Part shown: piece after piece, positions 21,896 to 33,600 of the stretch | Layout: the number at the start of each line of letters is the position of its first letter | Position numbering within the stretch: the first letter of the stretch is position 1 | DNA from: Corynespora cassiicola | Lineage: Eukaryota; Ascomycota; Dothideomycetes; Pleosporales; Corynesporascaceae | Reading direction: 5' to 3' | NCBI GenBank assembly: GCA_022059125.1 | Contig: JAEUWY010000004.1 | Coordinates: forward strand, 62,001-126,000 | Length of the DNA stretch: 64,000 bases | Translations under genes and position numbers: made by a program | Notes under the pieces: model-generated | Databases searched by the model: none | Told to the model about the DNA's origin: nothing | Seen by the model: only the letters and a program-made list of their open reading frames with translations

Positions 21896-22808
21896 TCATA
21901 CAAAACCCTCCTTGGCCTGTACTTTTCGAACTGTTTCTGGCGAAACCATTGTCAAAGTAGCCGCAACTCCAATGATAAAGCTCAGCAGAACAAAGCCTGC
22001 CAGCTGGACCATCGTGATGTTGTTCGAAGTCCGCGGAGCATCAGGTGCATATTTTCCCACCATTTTCTTGAGAGGTGCGATCTGGTTCCTCTGGGCGTAC
22101 TCATATCCCCGCTTCATCCCCGGAAGCCCGTCGATGCTAAGCTGCGACTTCCAGGCCCAATATCTGCCGACTTTTAGCTGCCGAGCTGCCAGAAAAGAGG
22201 GACCACTGTCCGCGGAGACTGCCCAGTTTCTCATGAGAAGACCATGCTTCCGAGGAGAGTGCCAAGCAACTAAAGTTAACGTACCTGTCCATGCTCTCCG
22301 TCTCCTTTCCTGACTCATACGCCTTCTGCTTCTTCTCAAAGATCTCGTTAAGCGTCTTTCGAAACCCCTTGAACTCATAGAAGGGCACGCTAAAGCCGCA
22401 GCTACTGGCAACCTGATGGATCTCGACCTTGATGATGCTCCTGCTTCCAGGGATCAGTTTGACACCTTGCTGCGCGACAAACGCATCGAACTCCTTGGTG
22501 CCATTCTCGATGGGGATGCCCTTGCCCCAGAGGCGGATGATGCGAGGAGAACCCTCGAAGGCCATGAACATTACGCATATGCGTCCGTTTCCAGGTTCGT
22601 GGAGATGGGCGTGCGTCTCTACACCGCTACCTGTGAGATCCATGAACCAGAATGTGCGTTCGTCTAGGATGCCGAAATATTCGCCACCCTTTGGCGATAT
22701 GTTTATGTGTGCATCAGGCGATAGGGGCGCTGTGGCGACCCACAACATCTTCTGATCCAGGATCCACTGACGGAGACTATCTGGGATCGTTTCGTAAAAG
22801 ACGCCCAT
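21896..22808 (-). CDS. PNPOx-like (pyridoxamine 5'-phosphate oxidase fold) flavoprotein with C-terminal membrane anchor
   Basis: Two exons, 22808-22285 and 22163-21896, are separated by a 121-bp intron (GTACGT...CAG) and give 263 aa. The start at 22808 is chosen because homology-like sequence begins there (MGVFYETIPDSLRQWI); the open frame upstream to 23291 is low-complexity. The split-barrel flavin-binding motifs are visible: LWVATAPLSPDAHINISPKGG, FWFMDLTGSGVETHAHL, NGRICVMFMAFEG, IRLWGKG. This is the group of putative PNPOx-related proteins common in fungi, which bind FMN or F420-like cofactors and usually lack proven pyridoxine-phosphate activity. The second exon ends in one hydrophobic helix (MVQLAGFVLLSFIIGVAATLTMV) followed by a short tail, which suggests tail-anchoring to an organelle membrane. 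Confidence 0.88.
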
Positions 22809-23807
22809 TGTGACTGTTCGAATTTTATGATGGGACGAAAAGGACGATGGTAGGAGGAAAGAGATGGGAAAGGGGGGTTGGTGAGATGACGAAGATGAGT
22901 CACTGGATGGATGACTAGAATACGGAATCAATCCGTGGTCAATCCGCACATTAACAAGGTCGACGTGCTGTCGGAGACTTTCTGTGAGGCGAGCGGTGGC
23001 TAGCTCCGCTGCCGAGACCGGAGGGCGGTGGGGAGGTGGGGAGGCGATGCACGATGTCCCGACAAAGAGGGAGGACGATTTCCTCGACGGACAATTCCTC
23101 GAAACGTCGGGGTTGGGAGGACTGAGGATGTCTGGCAGTGGGTTGAGGTATGTGGGGATGTCTGGACAAGAAGTGGGTAGAGGAGTGGATACGTGATATC
23201 GCAGACCTCGGCTCGCCCTTTCCTCTTTTGGAACCCGGATGCTGATTTGCTGCACGCTTGGCCTGCATCCGTCCGGTCTCCAGAGGTTCACGAGCGAAGA
23301 ACATGTGGGGTTCTATTGGGGGATTGCCGCAATGTGACAAAGCCGTGTGTGGAAACGGCACAGCATGGCGCTCTGCCGAGACGCGTTGTGCCAGTTGGGA
23401 TGAATGCCAGCACCCAAATGAAATGATTGTCTCATTAGTCTGAGCCGAGATCTACATAAGACTCGAGCAAGGGAAATAGGAAGCCATGCAGGCGCAAAGT
23501 AGGAAAACTGCGGGTATCGAGCCAGGTAGCTGGGAGAACGGCAGGCAAAGCACGGGGAGAGGTTGGCTAAGTAATGGTGGCTTTGATGCCGCAGTGCCGA
23601 TGGCGCCGCTGCCGAACGGAAGCCGCAGGAAATTAAAGAGTGCATGCCGATTAGTGCCCCACGGGCCAATTCAAGTATAAAAACTCAGACGACGCCTTGA
23701 TTACATCTGACATTTTGTCCGCCCCTCACCGAGATTTTTTTTTTTTGGACACCGAAACGACCGAACATTGTACAAGTAAACATGGAGAACCGAGACTGAA
23801 CGAGCAC
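22809..23807. other. Intergenic, promoter of the PNPOx-like gene
   Basis: About 1 kb, GC-mixed, no supported gene. A run of T (about 23737-23749) lies near the 3' end of the Zn2Cys6 gene and may be part of its terminator region. Confidence 0.45.
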
Positions 23808-26006
23808 CTACTGGTATCCGACTCCCACTTCACCAGGAAACGAGGCCCAAAAGTCTTGTGTGGCATTGATCATCATTTCTTCCATGTCGGCGTTGGAGAA
23901 GTCCCAATCAAGATTAAATGTCTCGTCAGCTTCAAGAGGGGCCACTTGGTGCTGCCCGTTCCAATTGAAATTCGAACCATACCCATTCTGCGTCGACGTT
24001 GGCGGAGACATCAAGGACTGGGCTGAAGAAGTCGTGGGCTGTGGTTGCTGTTGCTGCCCCGGAACGTTAGTGAGGTTGCGGGTTGGCAAGACTGAAGAAG
24101 CGACTTCTTGTGAGAGGCTGTTTCGTACTATACTGGTATCTGGTGTCTTGGAAGCATCCACGGGCTTCTGCACGGGGGAGGGCTGCAGAGCACCGTAGTC
24201 GATCATGGCACGCCGGAGAGCCTGGCGCTCGTCTGGGGAAACCGGACCCTCTTGTCCCAGGACGGATCGGTAGTACGCTTGCATACGCTTGATCGTCTCG
24301 AACTGCATCGGGTAAGCGAAGTGAACCGAATGGGGATGGGGCCATGGCATACCCAGGTCTCGGCCATGGGCCATTGGGTCTTCATCTCCTTCAAAAATAC
24401 GCAGCCTTGGATGACGCGTTCTCGGGCCTTCTCCGTGATGCTTGGGTCGTCGTCCCCGCTCGGGAAATTGAAGCTGTACAGCATCACGCCGACGGCCGTG
24501 TATATGGTAAAGCCTATCCAAGGGACCAGGCCTCGCAAAAAGTAGACGCCAAAGGTCCGCATCTCGTCGAGCATCTCGAGGACCTGGGTGGCTTCCTTGA
24601 ACAGCTCTTTGCGAGAGTTCTTCTGCCATCTCTTCCAAGTCTCGTTGTGCTCGTTATAGGAGCTCGGGGTCTCTTCGGCTCCATTCTGTGGTCCCAGCAC
24701 GGGCAGATAGGCACGGTGGAGGAACATGTAGCTCATGAAGTATATGCTGTGCATGTAGCAGAAGGCCTGTCCCTGGTCCACGGCGTTGTGACTATGCAGC
24801 GAGAAGAGTTGATATCGCAGACGCTGTGGCAGCGACACGCGCCAGTCTTCGAGTTCCTTGATGAGCTGCTGGAACTGCGAGGACGAGTACCAGGGCAATT
24901 CAGTCTTGAGTTCCTCGGAGCAAGCCCATCGGGCGACCTTGCCCCAGATGTTGGCAGCCCTCATGCTATATGCAATGATGCCGAGCTCCCCAACGTTCAT
25001 GGACAGCGGCGGCATGTGCAGGGTCCGGTCGAGGCGTTCTGTGCACACGGGCTCTCCAAAGACGAAGCTCTCCTTCTCGCAAGGCAGCTGGATGGTCATG
25101 TCGGCAGCCGTCAGCGACCGCTTGCGGCCCTTTCCACCGCTGAGCAGAGAGTCCATCAGGAAGCAGGTCCAGGCTGTCCGGCGGCGCACCTCGGCCTCTA
25201 TGAACTCCTCTCGCGTCGGAGTGCGATCCTTGGGTATCTTGAGCTCCTGGGTCAGGTCCATGACCTCGACCAGGCGGATGGCCATGCCCAAGTATATCCA
25301 GGCCCTGCGGCCGTTGCCGGCGCCCCAGTCATGGCCCGTCAGCATCAGCAGGGCCTGGACGCGCGAGATGCTGGGGGTCTCGAGGTCCGACTGCAGGATC
25401 TGGCGGGCATGGGCAGCGAAGGCGTTGCTGGCCTCGGTCTGGGTGCGGAAGGGCGATGGGGGTTCCTTGACGAAGCTGTCGACGGGTTAGCGGTGGGCTG
25501 GAGGGGTGAAGCGGGAGTCGGGCAGGAACGCACCGGATGGCCAGCGCCAGGATGGCCCATACCATCCACACCTCGAGGGTGCGGTCGCGGATGCGCAGCA
25601 GCAGCGTGGGCGTGTGGTGGAAGCTCCACTTGTACGAGCATCGCAGATAGCTGTTCTTGACCTCATCCGTGAGCAGCTCGAACGGGTCTAGGCCGTCGAG
25701 CAGAGATGCCGCGACCGTCGGCGAGGTAGCGGCATTGGTGGGACTGATGCCGTTCGGCGCGTCACTGCGATATGCCCGCACTGCGCTCTGCGTAGGAGTC
25801 GCAGACGGAGGGTTGGATGGCGGCGTCGAGCCCGAGTCCTGACGCGGGCGTTTCGGTCGTCTGTGGATTGCACTCGTGCCGGGCGGAGGGAATTCGCACA
25901 GGTGGGCGCGGCCTGAGGCCTTGCAGCGATCGCACGGCGGCGCGTCTTGGTGGATGCATTTTTGCTTTGCCGATCGACACGAGACGCATGCTACGGGATT
26001 GCGCAT
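23808..26006 (-). CDS. Zn2Cys6 fungal-specific transcription factor
   Basis: Three exons, 26006-25534, 25475-24353 and 24302-23808, give 696 aa; the introns are 58 and 50 bp with GTGCGT and GTATGC donors. The DNA-binding domain is at the very N-terminus: C7, C10, C17, C25, C28 and C37 form the binuclear zinc cluster that binds CGG half-sites. A Pro/Ser-rich linker follows, then a long fungal transcription-factor regulatory region starting near GLDPFELLTDEV and including RVQALLMLTGHDWGAGNGRRAWIYLGMAIRL, a hallmark of this domain. The C-terminal 100 residues are Gln/Ser/Asn-rich and acidic, as in an activation domain. It sits 391 bp downstream of, and on the same strand as, the zinc-dependent dehydrogenase, which may be a target. 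The nearby plus-strand frame at 24344-25660 is a shadow. Confidence 0.92.
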
Positions 26007-26397
26007 GGCAGACGTGAGGGCGAGGGCATCGGGATAGCTACAGAGACGCCTCCTCTGGCCTCCTGGCCGTCTCCAAGGACCTCAGGCGGAGCCTGGAGAC
26101 TTGTCGGGCCTTTAATTTGCCGACCCGTCTCCGGAGGGCGACAACCAGCTCGTGCGCTGCGGGGAGGACAGGGAGGGGGCGCATGGTGCGCGGCCTGCCT
26201 CGCCATGATAGCAGACGGGAGGACATGGCAAAGATAGGCGTCGAGGGCACTGCCCGTTGGGTGCCAGTCTGCCTCTCTCCGACACCAGGGGCGGCACATC
26301 TTCGGCACGCCCGAGGCCTCACCACCACGCACAAGACTGCTCGACTCGATGCTGCATTTTCTACGGGAAACGCCTCCATAGTCCGTCTCTGTCTACT
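26007..26397. promoter_or_regulatory. Spacer containing the Zn2Cys6 gene promoter
   Basis: A 391-bp interval between the dehydrogenase stop and the transcription factor start, both on the minus strand. It must hold the dehydrogenase terminator and the transcription factor promoter. No distinct element was recognised. Confidence 0.4.
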
Positions 26398-27626
26398 CTA
26401 CACCTTGTCCTTGTGGGGCGTGACCATGATCTTGATGTGCTTGTCCTTGTTGTTTACCAGCTCATCGAACCCCCTCGTGGCAATGTCATCCAGGTGTATC
26501 CTGCTCGTAATCATCTGCTCCAGCCCGCTGAATTTGCCTAGTCAGAGTCAGCACCTTGTTTCTACCTCGCCGACCAGCGCATTCTCACCCGCCGCAAAAG
26601 CGTCAACTGTCGCTCGGAAATCCCTGTCGTCGTATGCCAGGCTGCACTTGAATGTGATCTCCTTGAGGAGCGTTACAGCAAAGGGTATGACAAGCTGGCA
26701 GGTCAGTGGCAATCCTCCATATTGACGTTTGACTTACTAGCGTCTCCCATGCCGCAACGTTCATATATGTGCCCCTGAACCTCAGACCGTCCATACCGGC
26801 GTCCAGGCCCTTTTGGATCCCAGCACAGTCGAACACCACATCGACTCCCTCTCCCGACGTCAACTCCCGGCATCTCTCTCCAACGTTTTCATTGATTGGG
26901 TTGAAAACCTTGTCCGCAATCTGCTTGTTCTGGGCCGCACGCGTAGAGGTCGGCTCGGAAACGTAGATCTGCTTACACCCGAGGGCCCGCAGCACGTACA
27001 TGTGTGCGATGCCTACCGGCCCCCCACCGAGTATCAGTACCGATTGCTCCAGCCAATCAGAAACGTCTAACAGAGCAATGGCGTGCCATGCCACAGCCAG
27101 AGGCTCGATCAGGGCTGCTAGACTCAGATCCGCCGACTCCGGTAGCGGATAGCAAAGGCTAGCATTGACAGCTACTGCTTCCGAGAAGCCGCCCCCCGAG
27201 CCAGACAAGCCTTTGAACCCCCAGCTTTTGCAACCCTGCGTAGAGCCCATCTTACACCTTGAGCAATTGCTGCAGTAAATGCGAGGGTCCACCATTACGG
27301 CCTGCCCGGGAGAGAGGTGAGATCCCTCAGGCGCACTGATGACTTTGCCACAGAACTCGTGTCCCATGGTGACGGGAAGCGTCTCGCCAGTCACGATATG
27401 CGGTCGGTCTTTCGGAGGGATCGCACTTGGACCTGTTGCAGTTGAGCAGTTTGACCTCGAGCTAAGCCCGGCACAGCAACAAACCAATGAGGTATTCGTG
27501 CAGGTCACTTCCACATATTCCGGCCCATTCAACAGCAATGACGGCCTCGTTGTCTTTTGCCGTAGGCCTGGGGACTTCATTCACGCGAATGTCACGCTGT
27601 CCGTAGTACTGTGCGGCTTTCATCAT
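26398..27626 (-). CDS. Zinc-dependent medium-chain dehydrogenase, (R,R)-butanediol dehydrogenase-like
   Basis: Four exons, 27626-27485, 27432-26738, 26694-26589 and 26537-26398, give 360 aa; the introns are 52, 43 and 51 bp. The catalytic zinc ligands are visible as C38 (AGICGSD) and H72-E73 (MGHEF). The structural zinc loop has C101, C104, C107 and C115. The Rossmann motif is LILGGGPVGIAH. The N-terminus (MKAAQYYGQRDIRVNEVP) and the end (HLDDIATRGFDELV...HIKIMVTP) match the yeast Bdh1/Bdh2 type of enzyme, which interconverts acetoin and 2,3-butanediol with NAD(H). Fungal paralogues of this branch also act on sorbitol-like or other secondary alcohols, so the substrate is inferred. The enzyme is cytosolic. 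It is tandem with a Zn2Cys6 regulator. Confidence 0.9.
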
Positions 27627-28148
27627 GGGTTGCGAATCAAGAAGTAGTATCCAATAACAATCTTAGCCCGTACCGGTACGAGCATACGAACTTATATACG
27701 TTTGAACCAAGTACAATGTCAGCTTCTGCGACGCAGCTAACAGAAATGGCTGCACGGATTAGCTCGGTAGGGCCCTTCCGAGTCCACGGCTGCTGAGGGG
27801 TACGGGGAAGCGACCCCACTGTGGAATATGCAGTAGAAGACTTAAAAGGAGCGACTGGAGCCACCGTTTGCCTTTTGGGGGCATCTCACTTGACTGGGTA
27901 CCCGGGGCTTCCGCGTCTACGCAGTGACTTCATGGTTGTTAGGCAAGTAGCATGGATAAAGTGGTCTCGACAAGCTCGAGACGGAACCATGCGAGCGAGT
28001 GGGGAAAGGCGTGGACGTGCAGCCTTCCCAAACAGGGCTAGCCCTTCGGCTCATAATTCACAGCCCGCGGGCAGGCATTCACCTCTCCCGCCCCTTCACC
28101 GTCCCCACACTCCACATAGTTTATTTCAGCCTTACCCGACCCTTAGAC
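27627..28148. promoter_or_regulatory. Divergent promoter of the dehydrogenase and the RGG-protein gene
   Basis: A 522-bp interval between two genes transcribed away from each other. A CT-rich segment (about 28080-28145) precedes the RGG gene, as is common in fungal housekeeping promoters. No tRNA or other RNA was recognised. Confidence 0.45.
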
Positions 28149-29731
28149 ATGCGCGCCTCCAAGTGGGCGCCCAAGCCCGAGGATGAGCAGCCACCGAAGC
28201 CTTCGAGCCCGCCCGTCACCATCGCCACTGCTGCACCAGAGACGTCAGCGCCGTCGGAGGTGAAGGTCGACGCGCTGCCCGAGCCACTGCCTACTGAGGC
28301 CTCGTATGCGCCTACGCCTCCGGTGAGTTGTTTTTTGTCTCCATCTCCTCCCTTTGAACAGCCCGACTCTTCTTTCCGGCGGTTTCTTATTATTATTATT
28401 TTTGCAGCCAGGCAACACACTTGTCATCTCCCATACTGATCGCTACCCGATAGGCGCCCGACATGTACGACTACAACTACTCCGATCCTTCTATAGATCC
28501 CTTTGCGCAAACGGCAGGCACCGACGACCTGTTCTTCGATGACGACATCATCCCCATTGCCGAACCTGTGGTAGAGCAGAACGCCGTCGAAGTCGCACCT
28601 CCAGAGCCCGAGCCAGCCCCCGCGCCCGAAGCTACCCCGCCACCCACTGCGCTCGCACAATCACAACATGCACCCCAGGCGCAACGTGCACCGCGCAGCC
28701 CAGCCAACGGTGAGAGAGGAGGTCGCGGCCGTGGTCGCGGACGCGGGGGACGAGGCAGGGGAGGGGCTCGTGGCGGACACAATGCGACAGACGTGCGCAA
28801 CGAAATCAAGGACAAAGAGAAGGAGGCCGACACGCCGGCCACCGAGAGCATAGAGCCCGCAGACGGAACTTCTGAAGGCCCCTCTACCCCCTCGGGCCCC
28901 AAGGACGCCAAAGAGCCCAAGGCAGCCCACTCGGTGCGTGGCGACCGCACCCTCACTGGCGGGCCCAAGCGCTCGCGCCTCACCGAGGAGGAGCTCAACG
29001 CAAAGCTCGCGTCCATGCGCTCCAAGAACGAGACCCTGACGGCGGCTCACGCGCGCGCAGAGGCCGACCTTGCAAACTTCGAGGCCCGCGAGGCCCTTGC
29101 CGCCAAGCAGAATGCAGAGCGCAAGAAGCAGCAGGCCGAGCGCCAGAAGATTGATCGCCAGAATCGCCAGCAGATGATGGGCGAGCGCGAGCGTAATCGC
29201 CAGCGCAAGCTGGATGCGCAAAAGGGCCGCGAGTGGGATCTAGAGAAGGAAGATGGGTTCTCTGGCACGGGCGAGGAGAGGAGGCGGGGTGCGGCAAGAG
29301 GGGCTTACGGAGGTGTGGCCCCGAGTCCGCATCTCTCGGCTGGTGGTGCTGCTGCTGCTGAAGAAGGACCTGCAGATGAGGCAGCACACACCCCTTCACA
29401 GCGAGGTCGTGGCCGTGGCCGTGGCGGTAGAGGAGGAAGAGGCGGCCGTGGAGACCACCACACCAACGCCAACGCCAACGCAAAGAAGGATGAGCAACAG
29501 CAGCATCCCCCTTCGGCCTCCGACTTCCCTGAGCTCCCTTCTGCATCTTCATCCAAGGACAAGTCCGAGGCCGAAGCCCCCAAGACACTCGACTTCCCCA
29601 TCAAGGGCAAGGCGGCCGAGATCAAGACAGCCGAGGAGCCCGAGCGGCCGGGTGTCAAGAAGCAAGATTCGTTTGGGCTGCCGTCGCCAGGCGTTGGGAA
29701 GAGTTGGGCGGATCAGGTCGAGGGGGCGTAG
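28149..29731 (+). CDS. Gly/Arg (RGG)-rich, probable RNA-binding protein
   Basis: Two exons, 28149-28322 and 28454-29731, are separated by a 131-bp intron (GTGAGT...TAG) and give 483 aa. The acceptor at 28453 is fixed by a TAG stop immediately before the second exon frame. The protein begins MRASKWAPKPEDEQ, continues with acidic Pro-rich sequence, a first RGG cluster (GRGRGRGGRGRGGARGG), a charged helical segment (EEELNAKLASMRSKNE..., ERKKQQAERQKIDRQNRQQ), a second RGG cluster and a conserved-looking SDFPELP motif, and ends KSWADQVEGA. RGG boxes bind RNA and are arginine-methylated; RGG with SDFPxLP-type short motifs is seen in translation or mRNP proteins. I do not recognise a named family. 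It faces the DUF2433 gene, which also carries an RGG tail. Confidence 0.8.
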
Positions 29732-31253
29732 GGGGTGGTGGTTTGATGGTTAAACCGCGTGTTAGTGTTACACAGAGATTATATGCTTATGCATTCTTGT
29801 CTAAGAGGAGCATGGGGTACGGTGTGTTGTCGTGTTCTTCGATATTGGACAAAAGAAGCTGGGGTTAGAGGCTGGTTGGATGCGAGGAGACCTTATCAAT
29901 TGAAGTAGAGGATGAGATGAAGAGGCTACATGACAGCACGCATTTCAAGGACACGAGGGAAGAGGAGATGTATAGATACCAAGCCAGCATGCTTCTTACA
30001 CAAGAAAAAACAGCAAAACGGCATTATATAAAAAATATATATAAAGAATGGAAAAGATGTTGAAATGTAAAGCTTTATCTTTTTTTAGAAACGGAATATG
30101 TGTGATTATTCCAGCCATTCTTTACAAGATAGGAACATACCATCTGACGTAAAGTGTTTTCACTTCGCATATGCATTGCTTCTGTGTGAATCGTCATAGA
30201 GCAAACAAAACTTTCATGCATGTCGGCAGCTTTACTGAATTCATCATATTTGATTGAAGATGCACACCTCATATACTAGATACCCACATAACCATCCATA
30301 CAATTCCACATCACACAAACAAAAACAACAGCCCATCAATCAAAATTCAGACTCGTTTGAGCAAACCATAAATCACTCTAACCACTTGTAACCCGCAGCC
30401 CACCTCTACACCTTCTACACCTCCCCTACCGCAAAAAAGAAGAAGAAGAAGAAGGAGAAGAAAAAGAACAAGTACACATACCACCAAGCACCGAAGGAAT
30501 ACAGTATATAAACTTTTTTTCTCGCCCCATCCATTCCATTGATTTGAGACCCAATCCCCTCTCCGCCCTCCATTCCATTCGGAATGATTACAATACATAG
30601 ATAGGCAAGTGAAAAAAGGTCTAATTACCACCCACTCGTCACCCACCTGCGCACAGAACGCAACGCAGTCCATCGCCCCACAACTCCCCGCTCATTCCCA
30701 CACTTCTCCTAAGAAAACCACCGAAAGGGATGAAAAGAGAGAGAAAAGAGGGAAAGAACACACACCCGCAACCTGCGCCCGCTATGACCGACGAGGTATA
30801 ATTCACACTCCGAACTCACGCACGCCCCCTCGGAAAAAAAGAAGACAGACCGACCCGAGACCAAGAGATGAAAAGGCAAGGTTTTGTTTTAGAGTACTTG
30901 CGGCGGGCACAGCGGGATGATGCCGGGGGGTGGGCGAGAAGCCAGGGACATGACGGGAGCGGCCTTGGTAATGGCGGTGGAAGCAACAAGGGTCGAGGGT
31001 CGCGGAGCAGGGCTTTCGTGCAGGTTGAGCATGAAGGGCTTCGTCATCCCATTGCCCTCGTGCCCGTTGCTGAAACCGTGGTGGCGACCATTACCATTGC
31101 TGTTACCATCTGTACCGCGAGCTTATCTACCTGTCAGCAAACAAACTACCAGAAACTGCGCCGCAAAAAAAAGAACGGAGGGGTATCGTGATGGAAGGAC
31201 GAGAAGAGAGCAAGTCATATAGTTTGGGCTGGGCTTTTTTCGGTTGTTTCGAT
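29732..31253. other. Convergent 1.5-kb 3' spacer
   Basis: AT-rich sequence between the RGG gene (+) and the DUF2433 gene (-). It contains A-rich runs (about 30004-30050) and an AAG microsatellite (about 30437-30460). Both 3' UTRs should lie here. No gene seen. Confidence 0.5.
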
Positions 31254-33600
31254 TTATGACTCGCCTGCTGATGCCGGAGCACCCTCGCCCTGTCCGCCAC
31301 GTCCCCGTCCACCACGAGTACCGCGACCACCCCGGCCTCCGCGATCGCCTCCGCGGGGGAAGCCGCGGCCGCGGCCACCTCGGCCACCCTCACTGTCTGA
31401 GGCGCCTCCGCTGCGATAGCCTCCACCCTGGACGCCCCCGCGGCTGCTGGCTTGCCAGCTTCCGGCACCATAACGGGGGTTGTTGGTTGGCTCACGGTAG
31501 AGCTTCACGTTCGGTTTCTCGGATCCCTTGGTCGAGTTGCGGTACTCAGAGGAGATGCGGTTGAGAGCAGCAATGGTATCGGCGGGGGTTGCGAAGTGAG
31601 CAACGTAGAAATGCTTGATCTTCTCCACCTTCTCGCATTTGGGCTTGTCCTCATCCGCAAGCAGGTTCTTGGCCTCTTCCTCGTCCTTGACGTTGATGAT
31701 GAACAGGGCCTTGCTCTCCTTGCGCTCCGTGGGGTCCTTGGGAGCCGGAGACGAAGGACCCTTCTCTGGTGCAGCAGTACCATTAGGCTTGACCTCACTA
31801 GGAATGGCCTTCTCCGCGGCAGAATTGGCTGGGGGCTGGGGCGTGGCTGGCTTCACAGGCTCCTTGGGGACGGCGGGCACGGGCGATGGTCCGGTCCTAG
31901 CAGGCTGAGTGGGTTTGATCTGCTGTTGGGGAACCGGCGGGGTTGCGGCAGAGCGAGCTTGCGGCGTGCTTGAAGGGGGGCCGGCAGGGCGGGCCTGGGC
32001 AGGCGAGGGCTGAGTAGCAGGGTTAGGGACAGCAGCAGCCGGCGCGGCGGCAGCAGAAGCAGCAGCTACAGGCTGGCCTGCCTGGCCCTGAGGACCAACC
32101 TTGCCGCCACGGTGGGCAAAGTTGAAGCCCTGAGCCCTCATCTCCGTACCAATCCTGCCATTGTCGACATCCAAAACCAACCAGCCATAAGCCGCATCCG
32201 CCAAGTTGAAGTTCCACATGTTCTTGAACGCAGACTCATCGATGACGCCGCTCTGAGGGCCGGGGGCGGGTCCTCCGAAGGGGTTTCCGCCATTGGCCAC
32301 GGTGGGCATCTTGTTGACAATCTCGAGCGCGAGGTTCAAGAGGCGCTGCTGCGACTCGCTATCGGACACGGCGGGCTCCACCTCGGACTTTACGGTATCC
32401 CACACGTCGTTGAAGGAGGCCTTGGATGCGGCAAGCTTGCCGCGGTAGTGGTCCAGCGTGGGGTTGACACTGAATTCGTTGTACGAGCTGCCGTAACGGA
32501 AGTGGAGGCCGGCCGAGATGGAGAAGTCTGCCTTTAGCGTCACGGACAGCTGGTTCAGCAGACCCTCACGGGCGGGCGAGGCGTGGGTGACGAATATGCG
32601 GGTCTCGGTGGGGTCGTAGACGCGATTCGCGGTGTCGACCAGCTCTCCCATCTGCAGCAGGGTGGTCCACATGGTACCCTGGCCTCCAGCAATGGTGGTC
32701 CTACCCTCTCCATTGTCAAACAGCTTGTGCATAACGACAGCGCCACCGAGACCGAGCAGACGAAGCTTCACACCGCCAATGTCGAGCAGCCGCGAGTGGG
32801 CCTCGTCGATGATGTGGAGGTTGTCGATCTTGTACTCGCCTGACCGCAGCTTCTCCAGGACCTGGACGTCCTCGCAGGCACCCCATACTGTGTAGACGGG
32901 CACGTTGAGTGTGTAGGTCTTGTTGAGGAAGAGGGGTAGTTCTGAGAGGGGGAGGTGCTCGCGGGCGAAGCGCTCTTTGATCGGGGGCTGGGGCGGCGCC
33001 GAGGCGATGGAGCGCTTGACGGCATCGGTCAGGAGGGGTGAGTACTGGGCGACGTGCTTGAGAGTCCTGCGAAAGTCAGCGGGGAGAGGGAAGGGAAGGG
33101 ATGGGAAGGGAAGGGATGGGAAGGGAAGGGCAGGGCAGGGCAGGGCGGGGCGGGGTCGATGGGCCGGGCGACTCACTTTTCGGCGATGCGGTCCAGGGAG
33201 CGGTCGTCGTAGAAGCCGAAGTCACCAGTGTGTATGATGTAGTTGGCCCGCGCATCGGCGGCGAGCTGGTTGAGTGACTGGAGGTTGCCTGGGGAGCGGT
33301 TGGTTAGCCAGGCATGTCGACAATGGGACTGGCACTGGGGCTGGCGAGCCTACCTCGCACATCTGCGATGCACAGCACGCGGGCGCTTCCCGCCTGCACC
33401 ACACGGCCTTGGTTGGGGAGCAGCGGGACGGCGCCGGGCACGGGACCTGAGGGCGCACTACCACCGTTGGGCAGGTAGTTGCCGGAGTAGGGGCGCGGCT
33501 GGGTGGGAGCTTGCTGGGCTGGGTCAGCGATGATGGCGATGGCTGGGGACGGGGCCGAGGCTGAGGCCCGCGGCGGAGGCATAGGACGCACCGAAGCCAT
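31254..33600 (-). CDS. DUF2433 metallophosphoesterase-like protein with RGG-rich C-terminus
   Basis: Three exons, 33600-33354, 33288-33177 and 33066-31254, give 723 aa; the introns are 65 and 110 bp. After a Pro-rich N-terminus comes a calcineurin-like phosphoesterase core, recognisable as VLCIADVRGNLQSLNQLA, NYIIHTGDFGFYDD, VYTVWGACEDV and IFVTHASPAREGLL, which are the positions of the usual D, GD, GN(H) and H motifs. Two of these differ from consensus (DVRGN for DxHG, GACED for GNHE), so catalysis is uncertain. This is the fungal DUF2433 family. The second half is low-complexity (Pro/Ala/Gln-rich), followed by a possible RRM-like stretch (ALFIINVKDEEEAKNLL...HFYVAHF) and a C-terminal RGG domain. 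RNA association is inferred from the tail. It is transcribed divergently from the Kap123 gene. Confidence 0.85.
33081..33155. repeat. GGGAA/GGGCA minisatellite inside an intron
   Basis: Degenerate tandem units GGGAA, GGGAT and GGGCA fill most of the second intron of the DUF2433 gene. On the transcribed strand they form a pyrimidine tract of CCCTT units between the donor and the branch point. Confidence 0.85.

Noticed and set aside
22809..23291. N-terminal extension of the PNPOx-like protein
   Set aside because: The added 161 residues are Pro/Ser-rich with no conservation visible; the split-barrel fold begins at the ATG at 22808.
24344..25660. 438-codon plus-strand frame opposite the transcription factor
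   Set aside because: It is the antisense shadow of the Zn2Cys6 gene, with no family resemblance, while the minus strand gives a complete spliced factor.
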